The translations under genes were made by a program, and so were the position numbers. This document shows positions 46,953 to 54,420 of a DNA stretch of 64,000 nucleotides, piece after piece. The stretch comes from Leptospira brenneri (GTDB lineage: Bacteria; Spirochaetota; Leptospiria; Leptospirales; Leptospiraceae), in the NCBI RefSeq assembly GCF_002812125.1, contig NZ_NPDQ01000003.1:482749-546748 (forward strand), written 5' to 3'. Each line of letters begins with the position of its first letter. Within the stretch, counting starts at the first letter, position 1. Under the pieces are notes generated by a model. The model was given only the letters and a program-made list of their open reading frames with translations. It was not told the DNA's origin and did no database searches.

Positions 46953-48504
46953 AAATGAAACAATTCGAGATTTTTCATTAGAGAAAGAAAGATCAGCAAT
47001 GCACTCGGCATTAGATTCATTGCCAAAATCCTTTCCATTTGAAATTCCAATTTCGATTGGAACGAAAGAAAAAATATCACCAAACTCTTTTTTCCATAAA
47101 AATCCTTGGTCACCCGATTTAGTCGTTACGAAAGTATCTTTAGCAAAACCGAATGATTTAGAAGAGGTGGTCAAAGTTTCAAAAAAATCCTGGTTTGAAT
47201 GGAAACAAGTTTCACAAGAAGAACGTAGCAACTTACTCATTCGAGTAGCAGACAATTTAGTGAGTAAAAAAGATTTCATCATTTCTGTCTGTATTTGGGA
47301 AACAGGAAAACAGGTTACAGAAGCAGAAGTAGAATTTGCTGAGGCTGTTGACTTTTGTCGCTATTATGCAATGATTGCAAAGGAAAAACTGTCTCCTCAA
47401 AAAACGATTCTACTCGGCGAAGATAATTTTTATTCCTATCATCCCAAAGGCATCGTTGGATGTATATCCCCTTGGAACTTTCCCATGGCTATTTTCACAG
47501 GGATGTGCGCAGGCCCCCTAGTTTCAGGAAACATTGTCGTAGCAAAACCAGCGGAAGAAACATCAGCAACGGCTTATGAGATCACAAAGTGTTTTTGGGA
47601 AGCTGGTATTCCGAGAGAAATATTCCACTTTCTACCAGGACTAGGTTCCGAAATTGGCGAGGCTATCGTAACTCATCCAGAAGTTTCTGTAATCAATTTC
47701 ACCGGTTCCAGAGATGTTGGCCTCTCCATTCTTCGTAAAGCTTCCATTGTTTCTCCAAACCAATCCATCATCAAAAAAGTCATCTGTGAGTTAGGTGGAA
47801 AAAATGCAATGATCGTGGATGCTGATGCCGATTTAGACGTGGCAATCCAAGCAATCTTATCCTCTGCCTTTGGATTCCAAGGTCAAAAATGTAGTGCTTT
47901 GTCTAGGTTATATGTACATTCTGAATGTTATCTAAAACTAAAAGATCGGTTAATAGCGGCAATGGATGGTTTACTGATAGGTTCTCCATTAGATTTTAGC
48001 AATCGAATCGGCCCAGTTATCAATGAAGAAAGTTATTTGAGGCTTCAAAAGATACAAAAAGAAAACGCCAACTTTTTAGTTGGTAAAACTTGCCCGGTTC
48101 CCGATCTCGGATTTTATATCTCTCCCAGTCTATACGAACCTCCAAACAACTCTGATATGTGGAATTCAGAAATGTTTGGACCGATACTATCCATGCGAAA
48201 GATTTCTAGTTTCTCCGAAGGAATCCAACTAACAAATCAATCGGATTATGCACTCACCTGCGGTGTCATTTCCAGAAATCCCAAACATGTGTTAGAGGCT
48301 AAATCGAATATAGATGCCGGGAATTTATACATCAACCGAGGGATTACAGGAGCTGTAGTCAACAGACAACCATTTGGTGGAGGAAAACTATCTGGAACAG
48401 GGGCAAAAGCTGGAGGTCCTGATTATTTATATCTCTTTGTAGAAGGAAAAACCTATACAGAAAATACAATGCGCCAGGGTTTCTCTAGAGAAACCCTCAC
48501 ATAA
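46942..48504 (+). CDS. 1-pyrroline-5-carboxylate dehydrogenase
   Basis: A 520-residue NAD-dependent aldehyde dehydrogenase oxidising P5C/glutamate semialdehyde to glutamate. The key sites are SPWNFPMAIFTG (NAD binding), NFTGSRDVGL, CELGGKNAMIVD with the catalytic Glu, and FGFQGQKCSALSRLYV with the catalytic Cys. The last region, AVVNRQPFGGGKLSGTG, and the length match the P5CDH domain of PutA. Translation is coupled to proline dehydrogenase (11-bp overlap), so proline is channelled to glutamate; rocD feeds the same step from ornithine. Confidence 0.9.
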   Translation: MEFKNETIRDFSLEKERSAMHSALDSLPKSFPFEIPISIGTKEKISPNSFFHKNPWSPDLVVTKVSLAKPNDLEEVVKVSKKSWFEWKQVSQEERSNLLIRVADNLVSKKDFIISVCIWETGKQVTEAEVEFAEAVDFCRYYAMIAKEKLSPQKTILLGEDNFYSYHPKGIVGCISPWNFPMAIFTGMCAGPLVSGNIVVAKPAEETSATAYEITKCFWEAGIPREIFHFLPGLGSEIGEAIVTHPEVSVINFTGSRDVGLSILRKASIVSPNQSIIKKVICELGGKNAMIVDADADLDVAIQAILSSAFGFQGQKCSALSRLYVHSECYLKLKDRLIAAMDGLLIGSPLDFSNRIGPVINEESYLRLQKIQKENANFLVGKTCPVPDLGFYISPSLYEPPNNSDMWNSEMFGPILSMRKISSFSEGIQLTNQSDYALTCGVISRNPKHVLEAKSNIDAGNLYINRGITGAVVNRQPFGGGKLSGTGAKAGGPDYLYLFVEGKTYTENTMRQGFSRETLT

Positions 48505-48525
48505 AACTTTAGAACGAACGACTCA

Positions 48526-49467
48526 TTACTTTTCTAAATTAGAAATTCTTTCCTGGTGCCCTGGGTAAACAAATCTAGGTTTGTTTAGTTCTTCCAATTT
48601 CTTCAAAAAATTCAAACTTTCACGATTGAGATTTCTATCGGTCGTAAAGGAACCAGGGGTGACTCCTTCCAGCCAACCCCAACGAGTATGACTGGAATCT
48701 CCTAAAATCAAATGAGAATTTGGTTTCCCCGGAATAAAAAATGCCAAACTACCTGGTGTATGTCCTGGAACTGAGAAAACATAGAAACTCTGATCGCCAA
48801 AAAAATCTAATACCGAAATTTGAGTTTTATCTTTGCCAAAATCAAGTTGGAATAGATTTGGATTTTCTCCTAACAAACGATCGGTGGAACCTTGGACAAA
48901 TAAATTGATGAACTGTTTACTTGTAACCTCTCCGGGGCCTACATAAAAAGGAACTGATCGATCGATTTCATGTGCTCCGAGTACATGGTCAAAATGCAAA
49001 TGAGTAAAAAACACTCCCTTCAAGTTTATTTTATTTTTTGACAAATAGGATTTTGTTGTTTCGTATATTTTCAATTGATCCAAATGCATTTGAGATGCTA
49101 GAACAGAGTTAACAAGAAATCCATCTGGACTTTTGGTAAAACTCTCGCCGATTCCAGAATCTATCAGAAAGGTTCCGAAATTTGGATGTTTGATCAGATA
49201 AAAGTAAATGGAGATAGGTTCCATCCTATCCTTTAAGCCAGCAAGTTTTGCCTTAGGATCATCTAAGTCCAACAAACCAGAAAGTGATGCTTCCCAATCC
49301 GCAACTTTCACCACTTGAATTTCCACTAAATTTTTAGGTTTTAAGGAAATACCAAGTTCACTCGCTTCTTTTACAGGATAAAGTTTTACCTGGTGTGATG
49401 TCACCTGGCAAGAAATCCCTAAAATAAAAATTAGCAAACAGATGATTTGAAAAACTCTTTGTAACAT
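48526..49467 (-). CDS. Metallo-beta-lactamase-fold hydrolase lipoprotein
   Basis: A 313-residue exported lipoprotein (lipobox LGISC near Cys20). The MBL zinc site is complete: FTHLHFDHVLGAHE, PGHTPGSLAF (His), LILGDSSHTRWG (Asp) and FVYPGHQERIS (His). The overall form resembles lactonases of the AttM/AiiA group, but periplasmic or surface location is unusual for them; the true substrate is unknown. The ATG at 49467 has GAGGTG upstream; a TTG five codons earlier is less likely. It starts 7 bp after the TetR gene, so it should be cotranscribed with and controlled by that regulator. Confidence 0.8.
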   Translation of the reverse strand: MLQRVFQIICLLIFILGISCQVTSHQVKLYPVKEASELGISLKPKNLVEIQVVKVADWEASLSGLLDLDDPKAKLAGLKDRMEPISIYFYLIKHPNFGTFLIDSGIGESFTKSPDGFLVNSVLASQMHLDQLKIYETTKSYLSKNKINLKGVFFTHLHFDHVLGAHEIDRSVPFYVGPGEVTSKQFINLFVQGSTDRLLGENPNLFQLDFGKDKTQISVLDFFGDQSFYVFSVPGHTPGSLAFFIPGKPNSHLILGDSSHTRWGWLEGVTPGSFTTDRNLNRESLNFLKKLEELNKPRFVYPGHQERISNLEK

Positions 49468-49474
49468 ACCCACC

Positions 49475-50035
49475 TCAAACAAGTAACTGTTCTTTAAACT
49501 GATCGAAGTAATTTACATCCCCCGTCAGTTTCCACATTTGAATGCAACCCTGATACAACACAAGAATCGATCTAGCTTTTCTTTCCGAATCTTTTTTATT
49601 TAATGTAAGATCAGAATTTTCCAAAAAATTTATGAACTTCTCCTTTAGTAGATTCATTGTTTCACTAATTTCAAGATCAAATTCTCCAGAAGACTGAGCA
49701 GATAAATTTGCAAAAGGACATCCTTTATAAGTTTTTGATTTTGCTAGAGTTTTCAAAAACCGACACCATGCACTTACAAAGGCTCTATAATTTTTTGGAT
49801 TTTTTTGAATGAAATGATCAACCAAATCACACAAACTTTCTTTTTCCAAATGTAGAAAAGCACGACCTAAATCTGTTTTACTTGGGTAATAGTTATAAAA
49901 ACTCTTTTTGGAAGTATTTGATTTTTCAATTACTTCGTTGATACCCGCCATTGCGTAACCATGAGAATAAAACAAATCCCTAGCTGCATTGAGTAGACGT
50001 GCCCCAGGGTTTGCCTCATTCCTTGCGTTTGGCAT
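49475..50035 (-). CDS. TetR/AcrR-family transcriptional regulator
   Basis: A 186-residue repressor. The N-terminal helix-turn-helix is clear: RLLNAARDLFYSHGYAM, GINEVIEKSNTSKKSFYNYY, PSKTDLGRAFL. The C-terminal ligand-binding domain has a helix with KGCPFANLSAQ, seen in the TetR_C group related to AcuR/YxaF regulators. The ATG at 50035 leaves a leader of about 80-120 nt containing both operators; the in-frame Met at 50155 would place the operators inside the coding region and is rejected. It likely represses itself, the MBL lipoprotein and the divergent thioesterase gene. Confidence 0.87.
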   Translation of the reverse strand: MPNARNEANPGARLLNAARDLFYSHGYAMAGINEVIEKSNTSKKSFYNYYPSKTDLGRAFLHLEKESLCDLVDHFIQKNPKNYRAFVSAWCRFLKTLAKSKTYKGCPFANLSAQSSGEFDLEISETMNLLKEKFINFLENSDLTLNKKDSERKARSILVLYQGCIQMWKLTGDVNYFDQFKEQLLV

Positions 50036-50114
50036 AGAAAGCAGAGAGGAGTTAGGGTTCTGATGTTTCACTCCCTCATAATATTTTAGACCAACAGAAA
50101 AGAAAGCGAAAAAA

Positions 50115-50160
50115 GAGACAATTTTGTCTCTTGACAGAGACAGACCTGTCTCCATATTCT
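50115..50160. promoter_or_regulatory. Two perfect TetR-type operators and the promoter between tetR-like and thioesterase genes
   Basis: Operator 1: GAGACAA (50115-50121) TT TTGTCTC (50124-50130). Operator 2: GAGACAG (50137-50143) AC CTGTCTC (50146-50152). Each is a perfect 16-bp palindrome of the form GAGACARN2YTGTCTC-like halves, 22 bp apart centre to centre. A -35 TTGACA at 50131-50136 lies between them and the plus-strand -10 (CATATT, 50153-50158) follows operator 2 with about 16-17 bp spacing, so binding would block the thioesterase promoter. The palindromes are read directly; the regulator is inferred from its position. Confidence 0.8.
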
Positions 50161-50190
50161 GGTTTTAATCGAGTTTGATCAGGAGACCTT

Positions 50191-50664
50191 ATGGAAGTAT
50201 TGGATCTGGCCCTAAAAGTAATACCCAAGGATATTTTTAAATTTAGAGAAGGAGGTGACTTTATAGAAAACGTTCAATATTTAATCGAACAATGTCACCC
50301 TGCGGCGACGAAGATGAAGGTAATTACCTTAGAAGCGGAATCCTCTGAAGCAACCATTCCTTATGCGATGGAAAATCGGGCCCTTCACGGACTTCTCCAT
50401 GGAGGATGTTATTTTACTGTAGGAGACACATTAACAGCAATTATGTGTATGTTCCATATGCAAAAAGAAACAGAAATTATGGTTACAACAAATGCATCCA
50501 TTCGTTATTTGCGACCAGTAAAACTAGATACTGTTACAGCAAAAGTCAGGCTCACAAAAAAAAATGGGAATCGTTTGGATTTTATCTGTGATTTTTTCAA
50601 TGAAGAAAAGAAAAGAGCGGCGCAAGCAAAATATAGTTATGTTCTCACAGAAATCCAGAGTTGA
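50191..50664 (+). CDS. PaaI/YiiD-type hotdog thioesterase
   Basis: A 157-residue hotdog-fold protein. Its signature HGLLHGGCYFTVGDTLTAI (HGG followed by an Asp a few residues later) is that of PaaI/4HBT-2 thioesterases, which hydrolyse acyl-CoA or aryl-CoA thioesters. The strand TNASIRYLRPVKLDTVTAKV also fits. The ATG at 50191 has AGGAG seven bases upstream and a promoter with two TetR operators in front, so it is the probable main target of the adjacent regulator. The inducing acyl-CoA is unknown. Confidence 0.85.
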   Translation: MEVLDLALKVIPKDIFKFREGGDFIENVQYLIEQCHPAATKMKVITLEAESSEATIPYAMENRALHGLLHGGCYFTVGDTLTAIMCMFHMQKETEIMVTTNASIRYLRPVKLDTVTAKVRLTKKNGNRLDFICDFFNEEKKRAAQAKYSYVLTEIQS

Positions 50665-50686
50665 GAGATAAATAATTTTAGAATCT

Positions 50687-50730
50687 AACAAAGGATTAAT
50701 AAAATCATTTATCTAAATGAATCCTTTGTT
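50687..50730. terminator. Hairpin between convergent thioesterase and CrtA-like genes
   Basis: AACAAAGGATT (50687-50697) pairs perfectly with AATCCTTTGTT (50720-50730) around a 22-nt loop, and the right arm overlaps the 3' end of the CrtA-like gene. No long T-run follows, so termination activity is uncertain. Confidence 0.45.
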
Positions 50731-51419
50731 AACATTCTATCTTCCTTCAAAATTTCGAATCGTAAGGTTGTAAACTCTGAATGAAAGTCATTCCGATTTC
50801 TTTCTTCCATAGCATGTTTGTGTTCTAAACCATCCCGATCGGCTTTTCGACCTTGTACCATTTGGATCATTTCTGATTCAGAATTCCAAATGCTAAAGGT
50901 CAAAAAACTTCGAAAGGGACGAAAGGCAGCAAAAGCAATTTTTTTTCCTGGATGGTCTCTCACTTGTTTCTCAACAGGTTTTCCCCATTTGGTAAAACGA
51001 AAAACTTGAGTTAGTTTTAATCGGGCGAGTGTAATGGCGGCCATGAAAGCTTTTGCATCGAAGTTTTTCTGATAGATAGTGGCTGATTCTATTTCTCGGA
51101 TTTTCCCCCACCTACGATACAATCGCAACCGAATTTGCCAACCGAGATGAATAGGATCTTGTTTTGACTGATGCAAAAAATATTCTAAATCTTCTTCCGA
51201 TTCCCAATGAGCCACTAAAACCACTTGAGAGAAACGATAACGTTGTTTAGAAAATAGCGGTTCTCCCAGCTGCATTCGAAGTAATACCTCTGCATGGAGG
51301 AGCCCCTGGGGTTTCTTCCCCTTTAGATAGAAATATAAATAATAAGGAAGTTTGTAAAAAGGAACTTCCAAACAGTGGAAACTAAAAACTTCTTGTCTAT
51401 GAACCGTTCTCTTTGGCAT
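50709..51419 (-). CDS. Spheroidene monooxygenase (CrtA)-like protein
   Basis: A 236-residue cytosolic protein with a duplicated ferredoxin-like arrangement. It resembles the CrtA family: an ATIYQKNFDAKAF (start of the second half), RDHPGKKIAFAAFRPFRSF and FLTFSIWNSESEMIQM followed by a conserved His-containing segment, HKHAMEERNRNDFHSEF. In CrtA this last block binds haem (His). CrtA introduces oxygen into acyclic carotenoids; whether this protein does so is unknown because no other carotenoid gene is nearby. The ATG at 51419 overlaps the divergent YndJ-like gene region only if that gene uses its upstream TTG. Confidence 0.6.
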   Translation of the reverse strand: MPKRTVHRQEVFSFHCLEVPFYKLPYYLYFYLKGKKPQGLLHAEVLLRMQLGEPLFSKQRYRFSQVVLVAHWESEEDLEYFLHQSKQDPIHLGWQIRLRLYRRWGKIREIESATIYQKNFDAKAFMAAITLARLKLTQVFRFTKWGKPVEKQVRDHPGKKIAFAAFRPFRSFLTFSIWNSESEMIQMVQGRKADRDGLEHKHAMEERNRNDFHSEFTTLRFEILKEDRMLTKDSFR

Positions 51420-51433
51420 TTAGATTCTACCCA

Positions 51434-52237
51434 ATGATTGAAATTTATCTACTAAGGGCAGTCCTCATCTTTGGATATATAATCGGACCATTCTTTACGA
51501 ATCACTTCTTTCTAAAGAATAGAAAGATATACTCATTCTTTCACATTGTTTCAATCATAATAATTGTTTTTGCAATGCTTTTTAAAATACCACAGTTAAA
51601 CATAGTATGGCTTTTTTTCTGTGGCTTTGGAATCATTTTGCTCTTAAAAATCCATTGGTCCCGTTTATTACAAGATTATACTTGGACTAAACTTATTCCT
51701 TTAGGATTTAGTTTTCTATCTGCAATTTGGTTCTTTTCAGGAAGCAATCATGTTAATCTTCTGGGTTACAATGAAATTTGGAGTTACTATGCAGCCATTC
51801 ATGGATGTTTTATTGGCTGGTTATTTCTCATGGGGGTCACTGTTCTTTTAGAAAGGAACCCTGAATCTAAAATCTATCCAATCTTAATTCTTTGCATTGT
51901 GATTCTATTTCTGATGATTGCGTTTGGAATTTTTGGAAATCTAGTCCTGAAAAAAATGGGTGTGATTGGATACTCGGTTCTATTACCATTTAGTTTAATT
52001 TACCGAGGCCAAGGTATCCGGTGCCAAAACCCTATTTCTAAATATTTATTTAGATGTAGTTTCATATTCCTTTGTTTTACACTTTTACTGGCACTCCTTC
52101 ACGAATTCTATTCAGGGTTTCCCAAATTTATTTATGGAATTCCAATGATGGTTCTCGTACATGGGAGCTTGAATTCTCTAATCGTAATTCCTTGTTTCCT
52201 CGGATCGATTCTAATGGATGAGATAAAGGAATCATAA
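51434..52237 (+). CDS. YndJ-like membrane protein
   Basis: A 267-residue integral membrane protein with about eight hydrophobic segments and short loops. YAAIHGCFIGWLFLMG and MMVLVHGSLNSLIVIP each carry a His-Gly pair; the second resembles the HGxLN motif of the YndJ family of Bacillus. Function is unknown. The ATG at 51434 is chosen; a TTG at 51413 would overlap the divergent CrtA-like start. It ends at a bidirectional terminator 75 bp further on. Confidence 0.6.
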   Translation: MIEIYLLRAVLIFGYIIGPFFTNHFFLKNRKIYSFFHIVSIIIIVFAMLFKIPQLNIVWLFFCGFGIILLLKIHWSRLLQDYTWTKLIPLGFSFLSAIWFFSGSNHVNLLGYNEIWSYYAAIHGCFIGWLFLMGVTVLLERNPESKIYPILILCIVILFLMIAFGIFGNLVLKKMGVIGYSVLLPFSLIYRGQGIRCQNPISKYLFRCSFIFLCFTLLLALLHEFYSGFPKFIYGIPMMVLVHGSLNSLIVIPCFLGSILMDEIKES

Positions 52238-52310
52238 GTTGAAGTGAGTCAATAGGATAAATTCCGAATGCTATGACAAAAGCTTTCGATTGAACCTGAA
52301 ATCTTATTAT

Positions 52311-52338
52311 AAAAAAACCCGCCATTAGCGGGTTTTTA
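52311..52338. terminator. Bidirectional Rho-independent terminator
   Basis: AAAAACCCGC (52313-52322) pairs with GCGGGTTTTT (52328-52337) around CATTA. T-runs follow in both directions, so it serves the YndJ-like gene (plus) and the barrel gene at 52396 (minus). Confidence 0.9.
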
Positions 52339-52395
52339 GTCTTTCTAAACCATTACGCTCTAATGAATACCGTAATGTTTTTCACTTGAATAGGA

Positions 52396-53505
52396 TTAAA
52401 ATTTAAACACAATTTCAATTCCGATTTGTCTACGAATATCCTTATTCTCAGGAAATGGTCCAAACCCTGGTTGGCTTCCGAGTATAAAAGGTATTGGATT
52501 GATGCTACCCGAACCACTAGATAATAGTGTGAGGATATTGCCTGGTTCCTTTACCTTACTATCTACAACTCTATGAGTCGCTTCTGTATGAGCATAATTG
52601 ATTCCAAAACTAACATCTTCCGTAATATTAAATCGATAACCGATCGTGAATCGATTTCCAACTAACTCAGAGTCGACTTTTCCTTTGATTTTATTTTCAA
52701 AAGGAAATGCAATTGTTGGAGTGAGCACGAGTAATGAAGAAATTTTATTTTCATAATTTCCGGAATTAGCAACACTTTTTAAATATTCATACCCTAGGCT
52801 AATGTTATGTCCTTCGGCGATTTTTAAATTGTAACCTAAACCTAAAATAGCATTTAAATATGCTTCATTATAAGTAAGTTTTTCAATAGAACTAGCTCCG
52901 AAACCACTCGAAAAAAGTGTCGTTCCTCCTGAAGTAGATGCAGAGTTAGAAAAATAATATGGAGAAGTTGATTTAACTTCATTTCCATAAATTTCACCAC
53001 CGACACGTAGCGCTAATCCTTGCAAAAACTTGTTACTTGAATCATGAAGTAAATAAATATTCTCCGCTACTTTTATATTCGCGGTTTGGAGACGATTGGA
53101 TGTAAATTCACTCGCAATAAAACTTTCACTGGCAAAGTTCATCGCAGAAGAACCAGATCCAATCCTCATTGTGGAACTATTATAATCACCAGAATAGTTC
53201 GAATCGGCAAACAAGGTAGCGAAAGAAACTGAAAAATCCGTACCCAAAAGGCCACTATGACGAGTATTAGTTCCAAACTCAATCCCTTTGCCCCTGAATT
53301 TGTTTGTAGCAGGTACTCCGAAACTGGTAGTTCCACCGATCAAACGATTGAATATCAAAGAATTTTGAATGGTAAGCCCATTCTTTAATGTAGCGGAATC
53401 TACAGTTAAGTCAACACCACGTAAATAAGCAGCAGCTTCTTTTTTTTCTTCCGCAAACAAAACAGAATTTGCAAGAATAAGGAAGAATAATATTATTTTT
53501 TTCAT
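52396..53505 (-). CDS. Outer-membrane beta-barrel protein
   Basis: A 369-residue exported protein with a signal peptide (FLILANSVLFAEE). The rest is a series of amphipathic strands with Gly and aromatic residues (LALRVGGEIYGNE; NISLGYEYLKSVANS; RFTIGYRFNITEDVSFGINY) and a C-terminal phenylalanine (EIVFKF), the usual signal for barrel insertion. Its length and strand pattern suit a FadL/OmpP1-like or general porin of about 14 strands, but no FadL hatch motif is visible. Substrate unknown. A 22-bp imperfect inverted repeat (53544-53565) lies just upstream of the ATG at 53505. Confidence 0.72.
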   Translation of the reverse strand: MKKIILFFLILANSVLFAEEKKEAAAYLRGVDLTVDSATLKNGLTIQNSLIFNRLIGGTTSFGVPATNKFRGKGIEFGTNTRHSGLLGTDFSVSFATLFADSNYSGDYNSSTMRIGSGSSAMNFASESFIASEFTSNRLQTANIKVAENIYLLHDSSNKFLQGLALRVGGEIYGNEVKSTSPYYFSNSASTSGGTTLFSSGFGASSIEKLTYNEAYLNAILGLGYNLKIAEGHNISLGYEYLKSVANSGNYENKISSLLVLTPTIAFPFENKIKGKVDSELVGNRFTIGYRFNITEDVSFGINYAHTEATHRVVDSKVKEPGNILTLLSSGSGSINPIPFILGSQPGFGPFPENKDIRRQIGIEIVFKF

Positions 53506-53812
53506 ATATTCGAATTACCCATTAAATTTTTAAGCAAAAATGATTGATACATTAACATGTGTCAAATGATTTTAACCTAACAAAGCCAAATAATGCTAAC
53601 GCGGATTAATTAAACAGACAATTGTTCGCTATTTTATAATTTTCTAATTCTAAAATTTTGCACTCCACCGCAAGGTATACCCCGCTTGGCTCTACCCAAA
53701 CTCTGGATTCTGGACTGAATTATGTCACATTATTTTAGAAACCCATGGTAAAGAAGCCTGCTAGCCTACCTACATGCAAATTCAATTGATGCAAGGAACA
53801 AACAAAGGCAAA
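53506..53812. other. Intergenic region with a 22-bp inverted repeat
   Basis: TTGATACAT (53544-53552) and ATGTGTCAA (53557-53565) form an inverted repeat with one mismatch, 38 bp upstream of the barrel gene ATG on the minus strand; the minus-strand arm starts with a -35-like TTGACA. It could be an operator. The rest, up to 53812, shows no gene, and only AT-rich sequence. Confidence 0.5.
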
Positions 53813-54319
53813 CTACAACTCGGCTTCTGTTACTGTAGGTTTTCCCTCTACAAATGTTGCTTTCACTCGTTTTGACAACAACATATACGGAATCCAAATC
53901 ACTGCAGCAATGAAAGAACGAATGATTTCTTTTGAAGTCTCAGGATCAAACATCGGTTCATCTTTAACAACAAAAGAACCTAACCAAGCATCTGTTGGCA
54001 TTAAAACCAAGGGTAAAATTAAAAAGACAATATAAGCTTTTGGGAATTGATAATTTTTTTTAAAAAACAAATAAGTAACGAAAAAGGAAAAAAGAATCAT
54101 CAACACATTGAAGACTCCCTCAAAAATGAGAATTGGTTTCCAGAGCGGACTATAGGATTCCGTACCTGGTGTTGTAAGGTATTCAAAACTTCCGTCAGTA
54201 AACATATTATAAAACAAAGGCCCCATAATGAAAGCAAGCCGGACAGGATATACGATAAGACCTAACCCGACAAGGAAAAGCCAGCCTTTTAGCCCTTTTA
54301 AGTTCTCTTCTGCATTCAT
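53813..54319 (-). CDS. DUF2569-family membrane protein
   Basis: A 168-residue protein with four membrane segments. GLKGWLFLVGLGLIVYPVRL is the start pattern of DUF2569, followed by the segments ILIFEGVFNVLMILFSFF, AYIVFLILPLVLMP and the end motif SFIAAVIWIPYMLLSKRVK ATF. Members of this family occur widely in Proteobacteria and have no known role. The ATG at 54319 has GGGGG seven bases upstream. It is monocistronic and divergent from the M16 operon. Confidence 0.8.
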   Translation of the reverse strand: MNAEENLKGLKGWLFLVGLGLIVYPVRLAFIMGPLFYNMFTDGSFEYLTTPGTESYSPLWKPILIFEGVFNVLMILFSFFVTYLFFKKNYQFPKAYIVFLILPLVLMPTDAWLGSFVVKDEPMFDPETSKEIIRSFIAAVIWIPYMLLSKRVKATFVEGKPTVTEAEL

Positions 54320-54420
54320 ATTTCCCCCTAGGTTTCTCTTAAGAACTGATCTACGTTAAATGACCATCTGTCAGTTTTTTCTTGATTTAAAATAGTAAAA
54401 TATTTAATTTTCAAATCCGA

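Noticed and set aside
50035..50155. A longer TetR reading frame starting at 50155
   Set aside because: It would put both operator palindromes and the promoter inside the coding region; the helix-turn-helix starts shortly after 50035.
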